Source: UBA6168 sp041741095 (GTDB lineage Bacteria > Bacteroidota > Bacteroidia > Chitinophagales > Saprospiraceae). Taken from it: a DNA stretch of 64,000 nucleotides. The first letter of the stretch is position 1. Each line of letters starts with the position of its first letter. Position numbers and translations under genes: made by a program. Below, one piece after another: positions 26,169-33,244 of the stretch. The notes under the pieces are model-generated. The model saw only the letters and a list, made by a program, of their open reading frames with translations, had not been told where the DNA came from and searched no databases. The stretch covers positions 1 through 64,000 of the forward strand of contig JBGSKQ010000126.1 of the NCBI GenBank assembly GCA_041741095.1, read 5' to 3'.

Positions 26169-27203
26169 ATGATCAAATTTGTAAAAAACTTGTATTGCAC
26201 CTTCGCTTTCCTTCTATTGGGTGCAAATGGGGCAAGCTATGTGCTGGCGCAAGCCAGTCCTCAGCCCAGTTCCAACCGCATGGAGAGCGAATTCAAATTG
26301 GCCGTACCAAAAGGCCAGGAGGATGCGCTGTGGGAATACCTCGCCGGACATTATTCCACCGAAGGCTTGCATGAAATTGATACCAGCCTTTCCAGCCGCA
26401 CTGAAACAGAAATTTTTGTTGATCAATATTTCGATACGCCCGATGGGCAATTGTTGAAACTGAACGTGGGCGTGCGCCTCCGCCAGCGCTTTTTGGGCGA
26501 CAGCCTGATGAAAAAATTGGTGCAGTTGAAATTGCCCGGCAACGACAGCTCAGGCGTACTGCGGCAGGAAATCAAGTTTGAAATTTATGAAAACACCAAA
26601 AGGGGCGACCGCTTGGCCATGCACCCTTTCTACCGCTACATCCGCCCCGGCGACCGGGACGAGGTCAATCGTTTTTTGGCACAGCACAACCTGAAGGCAC
26701 AAGGCCTGCGCCCCTCCATCAAAATGAAACAGCAGCGCAGCCGGGTCTATATTTCCGAAAAAGGGGAGGCATTGATTACCCTGACCCTGGACCGGGCCGC
26801 TTCCGCCTATTTCCCCTACCCTACTTTTACAGAACTGGAAATGGAACTCAACGAAATCCGCTACACGGAAGGCGACTCGTCGGAAAGGAGGCGAATGGAG
26901 CAAATCAATGAGGCATTCAAGCAAGAATTGCTGGCGGCTTTCCCCGGCCTGCAGCAAGATCAAACTCCGAAATACAACAAAATGCAGGAAATAGTCGGCG
27001 CTAGTATTTGGGCAGGAATCGCCGACAAGTTGTCTTATATGGTTTTGGCCGGGCTGGCACTTTTGGCGCTTTGGTTTTTTATAAAAACAGAAGCAAGGAA
27101 TGGCAGGCCACGTTTAGTCAAAATGGAAAAGATGTCAACTCAAAAAACAGAAGCAAAATTGGACAAACCTGTTTCAGGACAGGTCAATGTTCATCGTTCA
27201 TAG
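26169..27203 (+). CDS. Exported CYTH/VTC-like protein with C-terminal membrane anchor
   Basis: About 344 residues. A signal peptide (MIKFVKNLYCTFAFLLLG... VLAQ) is followed by a triphosphate-tunnel fold: the ExExK-type start MESEFKL, YFDTPDGQLL, VGVRLRQR, LVQLKLPG, IKMKQQRSRVYI, ITLTLDRA and FTELEMELNE. A membrane helix near the C-terminus (MVLAGLALLALWFFI) precedes a basic tail. VTC/CYTH enzymes use nucleoside triphosphate or polyphosphate and normally face the cytosol, so the signal peptide is unusual. The ATG at 26169 gives the signal peptide; an ATG 14 codons earlier is in frame. The last codons and the TAG stop are contributed by a heptad repeat array. Confidence 0.8.
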   Translation: MIKFVKNLYCTFAFLLLGANGASYVLAQASPQPSSNRMESEFKLAVPKGQEDALWEYLAGHYSTEGLHEIDTSLSSRTETEIFVDQYFDTPDGQLLKLNVGVRLRQRFLGDSLMKKLVQLKLPGNDSSGVLRQEIKFEIYENTKRGDRLAMHPFYRYIRPGDRDEVNRFLAQHNLKAQGLRPSIKMKQQRSRVYISEKGEALITLTLDRAASAYFPYPTFTELEMELNEIRYTEGDSSERRRMEQINEAFKQELLAAFPGLQQDQTPKYNKMQEIVGASIWAGIADKLSYMVLAGLALLALWFFIKTEARNGRPRLVKMEKMSTQKTEAKLDKPVSGQVNVHRS

Positions 27204-27232
27204 TTCATCGTTCATCATTCATAGTTCATCAT
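27189..27232. repeat. Heptad array, unit GTTCATC, spanning a stop codon
   Basis: Six 7-base units (GTTCATC, GTTCATA, GTTCATC, GTTCATC, ATTCATA, GTTCATC) start inside the 3' end of the exported VTC-like gene, encode its last residues (VHRS) and contain its TAG stop at 27201-27203. It is the longest of the five arrays of this unit. Confidence 0.8.
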
Positions 27233-27270
27233 TTACTTTGCGCATAAAAGGAAAACCATCCGCTAAAAAA

Positions 27271-30144
27271 ATGCGGCCAAACAGGCTGCTGTGGCTGATA
27301 TTGGCCCTGGCGGTGGCGGCATTGGCTTTGTTGGGCTATGCCAAGTATGCCGACAAAGGCGACTACTACTACTGCGACATGGAGCATACGGCGGAAGAAG
27401 GCAAAATGTACGTATGCAAGAAACAGTTTTTTCAAAATGGCCAAACCCAAACGGATGCTTACGCCTACGGCGGGAAATATTCCGCCCGCTGCGATGCGAA
27501 AAACGAGTTTGGCCCAAGCATGTCCATTAAAAACATCTTTGCCGGGGACGTCGTCGAGGCCAGCGTGATGCGCAAAAGCGACTATGGTTTTGGCGTGTTG
27601 ACTTTCCAGGGAGCGGACGGATGGCATTTTAACCAGGAAGTCGGCGAAGCGGTAAAAGTGAGCAATGGCTGGGAGCAGATCAAATATTCGCTGACTGTGC
27701 CGGTTGGGGTGGAAGACAAGACGCTCATCATTTTTTGCTACTATGCGGGCTTTTCGAACGGCGTCGTTTATTTCGACGACCTGAAAGTGCGCAGGATAAA
27801 GGCCAAATATCCGCCAGCGCTCGCAGCGCCTTCTTTTGATTCGGAACGCATCAATTTGGAAGTCGAAGAAAAGTACCTTGAAAAGATCAGACTGAAACGG
27901 GCGGAGGCCATTTCTTCGGGCGTGCTGCTTGTCGGCAACGCCGATTTGGTGGAAGCCCGCCTACTGACAAAAGACGGCCCCCTGGACGTGCAAGCCCGCC
28001 TCAAAGGCGACCTGCCCGACCACCTGATGGGCACCAAGTGGTCGTTCCGCATTTTGACACTAGGAAAAAATGCCTGGCAGGGCATGACGGAATTTTCCGT
28101 ACACAACTCGCTCTCCCGCTACCACCTCGACGAATGGGTATATCACCGACTGCTCGAAAAAGAAGACATCCTTACCACCCGCTACGACTTCGTTGACATG
28201 GCGCTGAACGGCCAGACTTTGGGCGTGTATGCCTTTGAAGAGCACTTCAACGAGGGCTTGTTGCGCCATCGGCAACGCCCCATTGCTCCCATCATCCGCT
28301 GGAGTGAGGAGGGCTTGTGGCCCAACCTGAAAAGAGGCATCTACAAGCCGCTGCCCTGGTTCGAAAGCGCAGCAATTCAAGCTTTTGGAGAAAAGGATTT
28401 GCTGAAAGACGAAGAACAGTTGGCCTATTTTAAAACCGCCCAAAACCTTTTGTACAGTTTTACCGAAGGCACCAAAAAGGCTTCCGAGGTTTTCGATGTG
28501 GATCGTTTGGCCAAATTCCTCGCCCTTACCGACCTCTGCCTGTCGCACCATGCGCTCAATTCCACCAACCTGCGCTTTTATTTTAATCCTTTGACCGCCA
28601 AGCTCGAACCGATTGGATATGACGGTTTTACAACCGAAGGTTCTCAATTTTATGTGCTGCCCATGCTCACTGGCTCGATGGTCAACGAACGAACGCCGCT
28701 GCGCATGTCGCCGGCCAACAACTACGGTTTTAGCTTCCTGCACTATAACCTCTTCAACGACTACAGTTTTGCGGAAAAATATGCCCATTACACAGAAACC
28801 TTCACCGACCCAGCCTACCTGGACAGCCTGAAAACCACGCTGTTAAAAGACATTGAGGCGAGGGAAGCCTTTATTCGGCAGGAGTACACGGACTATGATT
28901 TTAAATGGGAAAATTATTTCAGAAACGCCGACGAAGTGCGCAAGGTGCTGTACCCCATCCCCAATATTTCACTAAAAGCCCATAAAGGGGAAAATGCCAT
29001 CACCCTGGAAAGTTACCACGCCCTGCCCTTGGAAGTACTGGGTTTTGGTGAAAATGAAATAAGCGAGCGCCCCAAAGAGCGCATTGTGCTCGAATCTTTC
29101 AACGAAGATTACCCGGTCAGGCGCTACGAAGTGCCCTATTCCGGCAAGGCCAAGTTTGTTTTTTGCAAAACATTGGGCACCAGCGAAATCGCCAAAATCC
29201 CCTTGTTCCGCTGGCCAGCACCAGTGGCCGACCTGCCTGCCCTGCCCAAGGCAACATTGGAGGCTTTGGCCAATTTTGATTTCATAGTGGTGGGCCAAAA
29301 CAAAACCATCAGCGTGACGCCAGGGAAACACCTGCTCAACAAAGACCTGCTCATTCCTGCGGGCCATATTTTTGAAATAGGGCCAGGCACGGAGCTGGTT
29401 TTAGAAAATAGCGCTTCCATCATTTCTTATTCGCCGATCCAGTTTATTGGCACGGTAGAAAACCCCATTTTAATACATTCGGAGAAAAAAAGCGGCCAAG
29501 GCCTGCTGGTACTCGAAACCAAGGGCAAATCCCTGCTCAACTATGTGATTTTCAAAGCTTTGAATGCCAGGGACGGCCAGGGGCAGGCCACCCAATCCGG
29601 CGTTGCATTTTACCGTGCCGACGTTAAATTCGACCATTGTGCCTTCCTGGAAATCCAGTCGAAAAATGCCCTCAGCATCCTGCACGCTGACTATCGGCTC
29701 CTCGATTGCCAGTTTGAAAATGCGGCGGGCGATGCCTTCGATGCCGATTATTCCACGGGGAAACTGGACAAAGTTTCATTTTCCAATATCGGAAAGGATG
29801 CCATCGAAATTTCAGGAGGAAATGCCAGGATAGGCCAGGTGGACATTGGGCAGGCATTCGGGGCCGGCCTAAACGCCAACCAACACGCCATCGTTTCAGC
29901 CGAAAAAATAACCGTGTCCGATAGCGAGCAGGGCATTGTCGCCACCGATTTTTCTAAATTGGTGATATACGAACTGAAACTGGACGGCCTGCAGCAGGGC
30001 ATTTTGGCCTACCAAAAATTACCCGAATTCGGCGGCAGCCAAATTGAAGTGAAAAATTGCGAACCTACCAACGTGCAGGACTTGCACCTGGTAGAAGATG
30101 GCTCCGTGCTGTTGCTGAATGGGGACGTAGTGGAAAAGCATTGA
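27271..30144 (+). CDS. CotH-kinase-like protein with C-terminal beta-helix
   Basis: About 957 residues. An N-terminal membrane anchor (residues 5-24) is followed by a carbohydrate-binding-like beta domain (about 30-180), a CotH-like region (about 215-580: QARLKGDLPDHLMGTKWSFRI, GMTEFSVHNSLSRYHLDEW, LNGQTLGVYAFEEHF, and LEPIGYDG, which corresponds to the CotH metal-binding DxD/NWD zone), and a right-handed beta-helix from about residue 690. CotH proteins of spores and some bacteria phosphorylate proteins with an atypical kinase fold; whether this copy keeps activity cannot be read from motifs. The ATG at 27271 is chosen because the preceding frame lies in heptad repeats. It sits between two VTC-type genes. 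Confidence 0.82.
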   Translation: MRPNRLLWLILALAVAALALLGYAKYADKGDYYYCDMEHTAEEGKMYVCKKQFFQNGQTQTDAYAYGGKYSARCDAKNEFGPSMSIKNIFAGDVVEASVMRKSDYGFGVLTFQGADGWHFNQEVGEAVKVSNGWEQIKYSLTVPVGVEDKTLIIFCYYAGFSNGVVYFDDLKVRRIKAKYPPALAAPSFDSERINLEVEEKYLEKIRLKRAEAISSGVLLVGNADLVEARLLTKDGPLDVQARLKGDLPDHLMGTKWSFRILTLGKNAWQGMTEFSVHNSLSRYHLDEWVYHRLLEKEDILTTRYDFVDMALNGQTLGVYAFEEHFNEGLLRHRQRPIAPIIRWSEEGLWPNLKRGIYKPLPWFESAAIQAFGEKDLLKDEEQLAYFKTAQNLLYSFTEGTKKASEVFDVDRLAKFLALTDLCLSHHALNSTNLRFYFNPLTAKLEPIGYDGFTTEGSQFYVLPMLTGSMVNERTPLRMSPANNYGFSFLHYNLFNDYSFAEKYAHYTETFTDPAYLDSLKTTLLKDIEAREAFIRQEYTDYDFKWENYFRNADEVRKVLYPIPNISLKAHKGENAITLESYHALPLEVLGFGENEISERPKERIVLESFNEDYPVRRYEVPYSGKAKFVFCKTLGTSEIAKIPLFRWPAPVADLPALPKATLEALANFDFIVVGQNKTISVTPGKHLLNKDLLIPAGHIFEIGPGTELVLENSASIISYSPIQFIGTVENPILIHSEKKSGQGLLVLETKGKSLLNYVIFKALNARDGQGQATQSGVAFYRADVKFDHCAFLEIQSKNALSILHADYRLLDCQFENAAGDAFDADYSTGKLDKVSFSNIGKDAIEISGGNARIGQVDIGQAFGAGLNANQHAIVSAEKITVSDSEQGIVATDFSKLVIYELKLDGLQQGILAYQKLPEFGGSQIEVKNCEPTNVQDLHLVEDGSVLLLNGDVVEKH

Positions 30145-30185
30145 TTTGAAGGGTTTAAATCAACCTCCAATCAACCTCACAAAAC

Positions 30186-30818
30186 ATGCGCTACGAAAGA
30201 AAATACCGCATCGAACATGCCTCCTGGCGGGAGGTAGAAATGGCTGTCCAACATTTGCCGCTTTCATTTCAAATGGCCTATCCGGATCGGGCCGTCAACA
30301 GCATTTACCTCGACAGCCCGTCCCTTCATGCCTTGCAGGACAACCTCTCCGGCATCTCCAACCGGAGCAAGTACCGGGTCAGGTGGTATGGCGAAGAGAT
30401 GGAAATTGCCACCAAGCCCTTGCTGGAAAGGAAGATAAAAAGCAACCAACTCGGCGAAAAAGAATATTGGCCGCTGCCCGATTTTCAACTCTCTGACGAT
30501 TTCGACCTGACATCTTTTTTATTGCAAAACAGCCCTGCACACCAACTCTTAAGCCCCGTTGTCTTCGTGCGGTACCATCGCAGCTATTACGTTTCTTTCG
30601 ATGGGCAGGTGCGGGCCACCATTGACCGGGCCTTGCAGTACCTGCATTTTCACGGCAATTTATGGATGAAAAACACCCCCGTACACGACCCCGCAATTAT
30701 CTTGGAAATAAAATATGATGAAAAACTGGACGGCCAATTGGATGATATATTTCAGGCCCTCCCCTTCCGCTTGGGCAAGAATTCCAAGTTTGTCGGTGGG
30801 TTGTTTGGGTATTATTAG
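30186..30818 (+). CDS. VTC-domain polyphosphate polymerase-like protein
   Basis: A 210-residue cytosolic VTC-domain protein with the full tunnel motif set: RYERKYRI at the N-terminus, NSIYLDSPSLHAL, KYRVRWYG, LLERKIK, PVVFVRYHRSYY, RATIDRAL, ILEIKYDEKL and the ending RLGKNSKFVGGL. VTC domains in yeast polymerise ATP phosphate into polyphosphate; bacterial single-domain versions are annotated as polyphosphate polymerases. It follows the CotH gene by 41 bases and is probably the last gene of the cluster. No signal peptide. Confidence 0.9.
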   Translation: MRYERKYRIEHASWREVEMAVQHLPLSFQMAYPDRAVNSIYLDSPSLHALQDNLSGISNRSKYRVRWYGEEMEIATKPLLERKIKSNQLGEKEYWPLPDFQLSDDFDLTSFLLQNSPAHQLLSPVVFVRYHRSYYVSFDGQVRATIDRALQYLHFHGNLWMKNTPVHDPAIILEIKYDEKLDGQLDDIFQALPFRLGKNSKFVGGLFGYY

Positions 30819-30820
30819 GC

Positions 30821-30855
30821 TTCAGTCTTCAGTCCACAGTCTCCAGTCTTCAGTC
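30821..30855. repeat. Heptad array, unit TTCAGTC
   Basis: Five tandem 7-base units (TTCAGTC, TTCAGTC, CACAGTC, TCCAGTC, TTCAGTC) start two bases after the VTC gene stop. The period is the same as in the GTTCATC arrays, but the unit sequence is different. Confidence 0.75.
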
Positions 30856-30898
30856 CACTCCCGATTCTTATCGGGATCGGTCCACGCATGGGCCCCCC

Positions 30899-30922
30899 AT
30901 TCATCGTTCATCGTTCATCATT
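30899..30922. repeat. Heptad array, unit GTTCATC
   Basis: Units TTCATCG, TTCATCG, TTCATCA lie just beyond the 3' end of the nucleoid-associated gene and 44 bases after the TTCAGTC array, with a small CCCGAT-ATCGGG hairpin between them. Confidence 0.7.
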
Positions 30923-30931
30923 AAAAAACCC

Positions 30932-31981
30932 CTACTGCTCCTCCTCGAAAAAGACCTTATAAAAACTCTTTCCCCGTTCTTCGTCGAAGCCCCGTTCGAT
31001 AAGTTCCCGGTTGCCGTGGATGTAGATGTGGAAGTTTTTGTCGAGTTTCAGCACGCTTTTCAGCACCCGCTCTTGCTTTTTCACGGAAGCGGCGGAGATT
31101 TGAAAAGACTCCTCCAGCGGCAGTTCGTGCTTTTGTGTATAGGCATCCCGGTGCTCGTGAAAAGCCTGCGCCATGCCCTCGTCTTCGAAGACGATTTTGG
31201 CAAATTCCTCGTCCACCAGGGTCTCGTTTGTTTTAAAATAATTCACCGATTTGTTCAAATAGTCAATCTTATCGGCCTTGGTCACTGGAAAGTCGTCGTC
31301 GAGTTTGTTCACCACAAAATCCTTGGCCATGCGGATGTAGTGCGTGGTGTGGAAATATTCATTGGCCAGCGGTTTTACATGCAAAAACAAGTCACGCCAG
31401 TATTGCGCCTCAAAAGCCCTGTTCGACTTGTCCACGATGCAGATTTTGTAGCCCTGGTCGGCGTTGGCGTTGAAAATGAGGCAGCCCTTGTCCAGTTTGT
31501 CAATGGCCGTTCCGTCCTCGTGGCGCAGTTGGAAGGCCGTGCCGTCCGTTTCCAATTGCAGGAAAGGTTGTTTGTTTTCGCTTTTAAAAAGGCCCACCGC
31601 ATCCAGCACCTCGTCTTCCAGCACGAGGCCAGAGAAGAAGGCCACGTACAGGTCTCCCGCTTTGATTTTGGGGTGGTTCGTCTGCTCGAAGAGGTGCCGG
31701 GCAATGTCAATGGAATCCTGGTGAAAATTGTCCCGGCTGGCAAAAATCCGTTGGGCAAACTGGTGTACGGGGTTCAGCGACAGGTCGCCATTGGAAAAAT
31801 CGAAGGCGAAAAACTCGTTCGCCTCGAAGGCATCAAGGAAGAAGTGGGGCAGCAATTCCCGCAATTGCTCGTCGCCAGTGTCCAGCGCTTGTTGAGAAAG
31901 CAAGAGTTCCTGGCCGTTGGCCTTGTTGCCGATATGGTGGGCCGAAAGGGCTTCGATGTTGCTTTGGGCGTGGTTGATCAT
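30932..31981 (-). CDS. Nucleoid-associated protein (NdpA/YejK family)
   Basis: A 349-residue protein of the 37-kDa nucleoid-associated family: N-terminal IEALSAHHIGNKANGQELLLSQ, the segment KAGDLYVAFFSGLVLEDEVLDAVGLFKSE, and a C-terminal half with KNFHIYIHGNRELIERGFDEERGKSFYKVFF. E. coli YejK binds nucleoid DNA and topoisomerases; the Bacteroidota homologues are presumed DNA-associated. It lies on the strand opposite to the VTC cluster and converges with it. Confidence 0.88.
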   Translation of the reverse strand: MINHAQSNIEALSAHHIGNKANGQELLLSQQALDTGDEQLRELLPHFFLDAFEANEFFAFDFSNGDLSLNPVHQFAQRIFASRDNFHQDSIDIARHLFEQTNHPKIKAGDLYVAFFSGLVLEDEVLDAVGLFKSENKQPFLQLETDGTAFQLRHEDGTAIDKLDKGCLIFNANADQGYKICIVDKSNRAFEAQYWRDLFLHVKPLANEYFHTTHYIRMAKDFVVNKLDDDFPVTKADKIDYLNKSVNYFKTNETLVDEEFAKIVFEDEGMAQAFHEHRDAYTQKHELPLEESFQISAASVKKQERVLKSVLKLDKNFHIYIHGNRELIERGFDEERGKSFYKVFFEEEQ

Positions 31982-32094
31982 GTGTTGTAAAATTTTGGGG
32001 GTAAAACTAAGAGGTGGCGGGGAATCTGGGTAAAATGTCTTGCGCCGAGGGTGGTTGGAAAGGAGTGGGTGTGCGCTGATTTGCCAAAAAATAA

Positions 32095-32102
32095 TAACTT
32101 TG
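32095..32102 (+). promoter_or_regulatory. -7 element TAACTTTG
   Basis: A match to TAnnTTTG only 20 bases before the ATG at 32122, implying a very short leader for the two small genes that follow. Confidence 0.5.
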
Positions 32103-32121
32103 ATACCTCAAAACAACCGCT

Positions 32122-32316
32122 ATGGGAAACATCCTCCAAGAGATTGCAAACCGCATCAATCTCTTGAAACAACAGCTTGACATCATCGAAATCTACAAGG
32201 AAGATTTTGTTGAAAAAGTAGGCGAATCGGGTCGTCAGGCAAAAATTGACGAAATCCTTGATGAGTTGAAAATGCTGAAGGAAATCAGGGATTTGATAAA
32301 GAAAAAAGAATCATAA
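32122..32316 (+). CDS. Small coiled-coil protein, unknown function
   Basis: A 64-residue protein that is likely one continuous helix or a helical hairpin (LLKQQLDIIEIYKEDFV ... KIDEILDELKMLKEIRDLI), rich in Lys, Glu, Ile and Leu. I recognise no family. It is separated by 11 bases from the next small gene and probably forms an operon with it. Its hydrophobic spacing suits a coiled coil that oligomerises or binds a partner. Confidence 0.6.
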   Translation: MGNILQEIANRINLLKQQLDIIEIYKEDFVEKVGESGRQAKIDEILDELKMLKEIRDLIKKKES

Positions 32317-32327
32317 AATTTTGAACA

Positions 32328-32669
32328 ATGGCCAACCCAAGAAAAAAAATAAACGTCGAAGAAGTTATGTCCTCTGTTTCCTCCAACCTGGAAGAACTGA
32401 GGCACCTCCTCGAATCCGGAAGCTTCACCGAAGAAGAGTGGGACACGCTGACCTGTGGCCTGGAAAACCTTGAACTAAAAGCCTACCAAGTAAAACTGGC
32501 CCCACACCTGCAATCCTTGGTCGAAACCAACCCCGATATACCTGCCCGTGATGCGATTATCCAGTTGCTCGCCCATATACGGCCTCATGCCTCACCCAGC
32601 ATGGTGGCACAGGTTACAAAATATATCTTGGAGGAGTTGGGACAACGGAGTTTGAGGGCGGCAGCGTGA
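32328..32669 (+). CDS. Small helical protein, unknown function
   Basis: A 113-residue soluble protein with predicted helices throughout (VEEVMSSVSSNLEELRHLLESG, EEEWDTLTCGLENLE, SLVETNPDIPARDAIIQLL). No known motif. It is the second gene of a two-gene operon beginning at 32122, and the nearest upstream neighbour of the NACHT gene on the same strand apart from the antitoxin relic. A link to the NACHT protein is possible but unsupported. Confidence 0.6.
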   Translation: MANPRKKINVEEVMSSVSSNLEELRHLLESGSFTEEEWDTLTCGLENLELKAYQVKLAPHLQSLVETNPDIPARDAIIQLLAHIRPHASPSMVAQVTKYILEELGQRSLRAAA

Positions 32670-32679
32670 GTATTTCAGA

Positions 32680-32927
32680 TCATTTGCGCTCTTTGAGCCA
32701 TTTTTCCAGTTCTTTTTTGGCTTCCTCGGTGGTATAGGTTCTTCCGGCTGCAAAATCAGCTTCGGCCTACACGAGCATTTCTTCAATGAAATCATCCCTG
32801 TCAGGTTCTTCCGGCGGGGGCAGGGCTACCCTAAAGGATTTACCAATCCCATTTCTTTGAGCCACTCCCCAAGTTGCGAAAGCTGCTCCCGATTGGCGTT
32901 GTCTGAAAAATTCAACACAAGTGTCAT
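32680..32927 (-). pseudogene. Decayed type II antitoxin gene
   Basis: From the ATG at 32927 the frame gives MTLVLNFSDNANREQLSQLG and EWLKEMGL, then loses its reading frame. In the neighbouring frame it continues FRVALPPPEEPDRDDF and IEEMLV, meets TAG, and resumes without further frameshift as AEADFAAGRTYTTEEAKKEL and EKWLKERK with a TGA at 32682-32680. This is the layout of an antitoxin with an AEADxAAGRxYTTEE tail. One frameshift and one nonsense codon (CAG to TAG would explain it) have destroyed it. No toxin gene lies beside it. A -7 element (minus strand TAGTTTTG, 32958-32965) remains. Confidence 0.75.
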
Positions 32928-32957
32928 GGCTATTGATTTGAAGTGCAAACAAGAGTT

Positions 32958-32965
32958 CAAAACTA
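32958..32965 (-). promoter_or_regulatory. Relic -7 element TAGTTTTG
   Basis: Minus-strand TAGTTTTG fits TAnnTTTG and lies 31 bases before the start codon of the decayed antitoxin gene. It suggests the gene was once expressed as the intact pair at 7.4 kb is. Confidence 0.4.
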
Positions 32966-33244
32966 GGACGATAGTGACAGTTTAGGTGTGCGCTTTGATG
33001 GAAAGGCGCAGAAGTGCCGGTTGCAAACCGTCAGGAGCAGGTGGTTTTTTCAATGGGAAGACTGGGCGACAGCGAGGCGAATGGATTTGGTTGTGGTGCC
33101 TTGAAACTTTCCAAGCATTTGAGACTTGAAAAGTTTGCTGCCCGGCAATTTTACAGGTACTGCCATTGTCTTATCCTGCCGCTGCTGCCCACCGATCGTG
33201 ATTTTTGTTATTTTCACCCCATTGTTTTACCAAAACACCAACCT

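Noticed and set aside
33014..33244. 77-codon N-terminal extension of the NACHT protein
   Set aside because: The extension has no domain character, and the ATG at 33245 opens a well-formed amphipathic helix.
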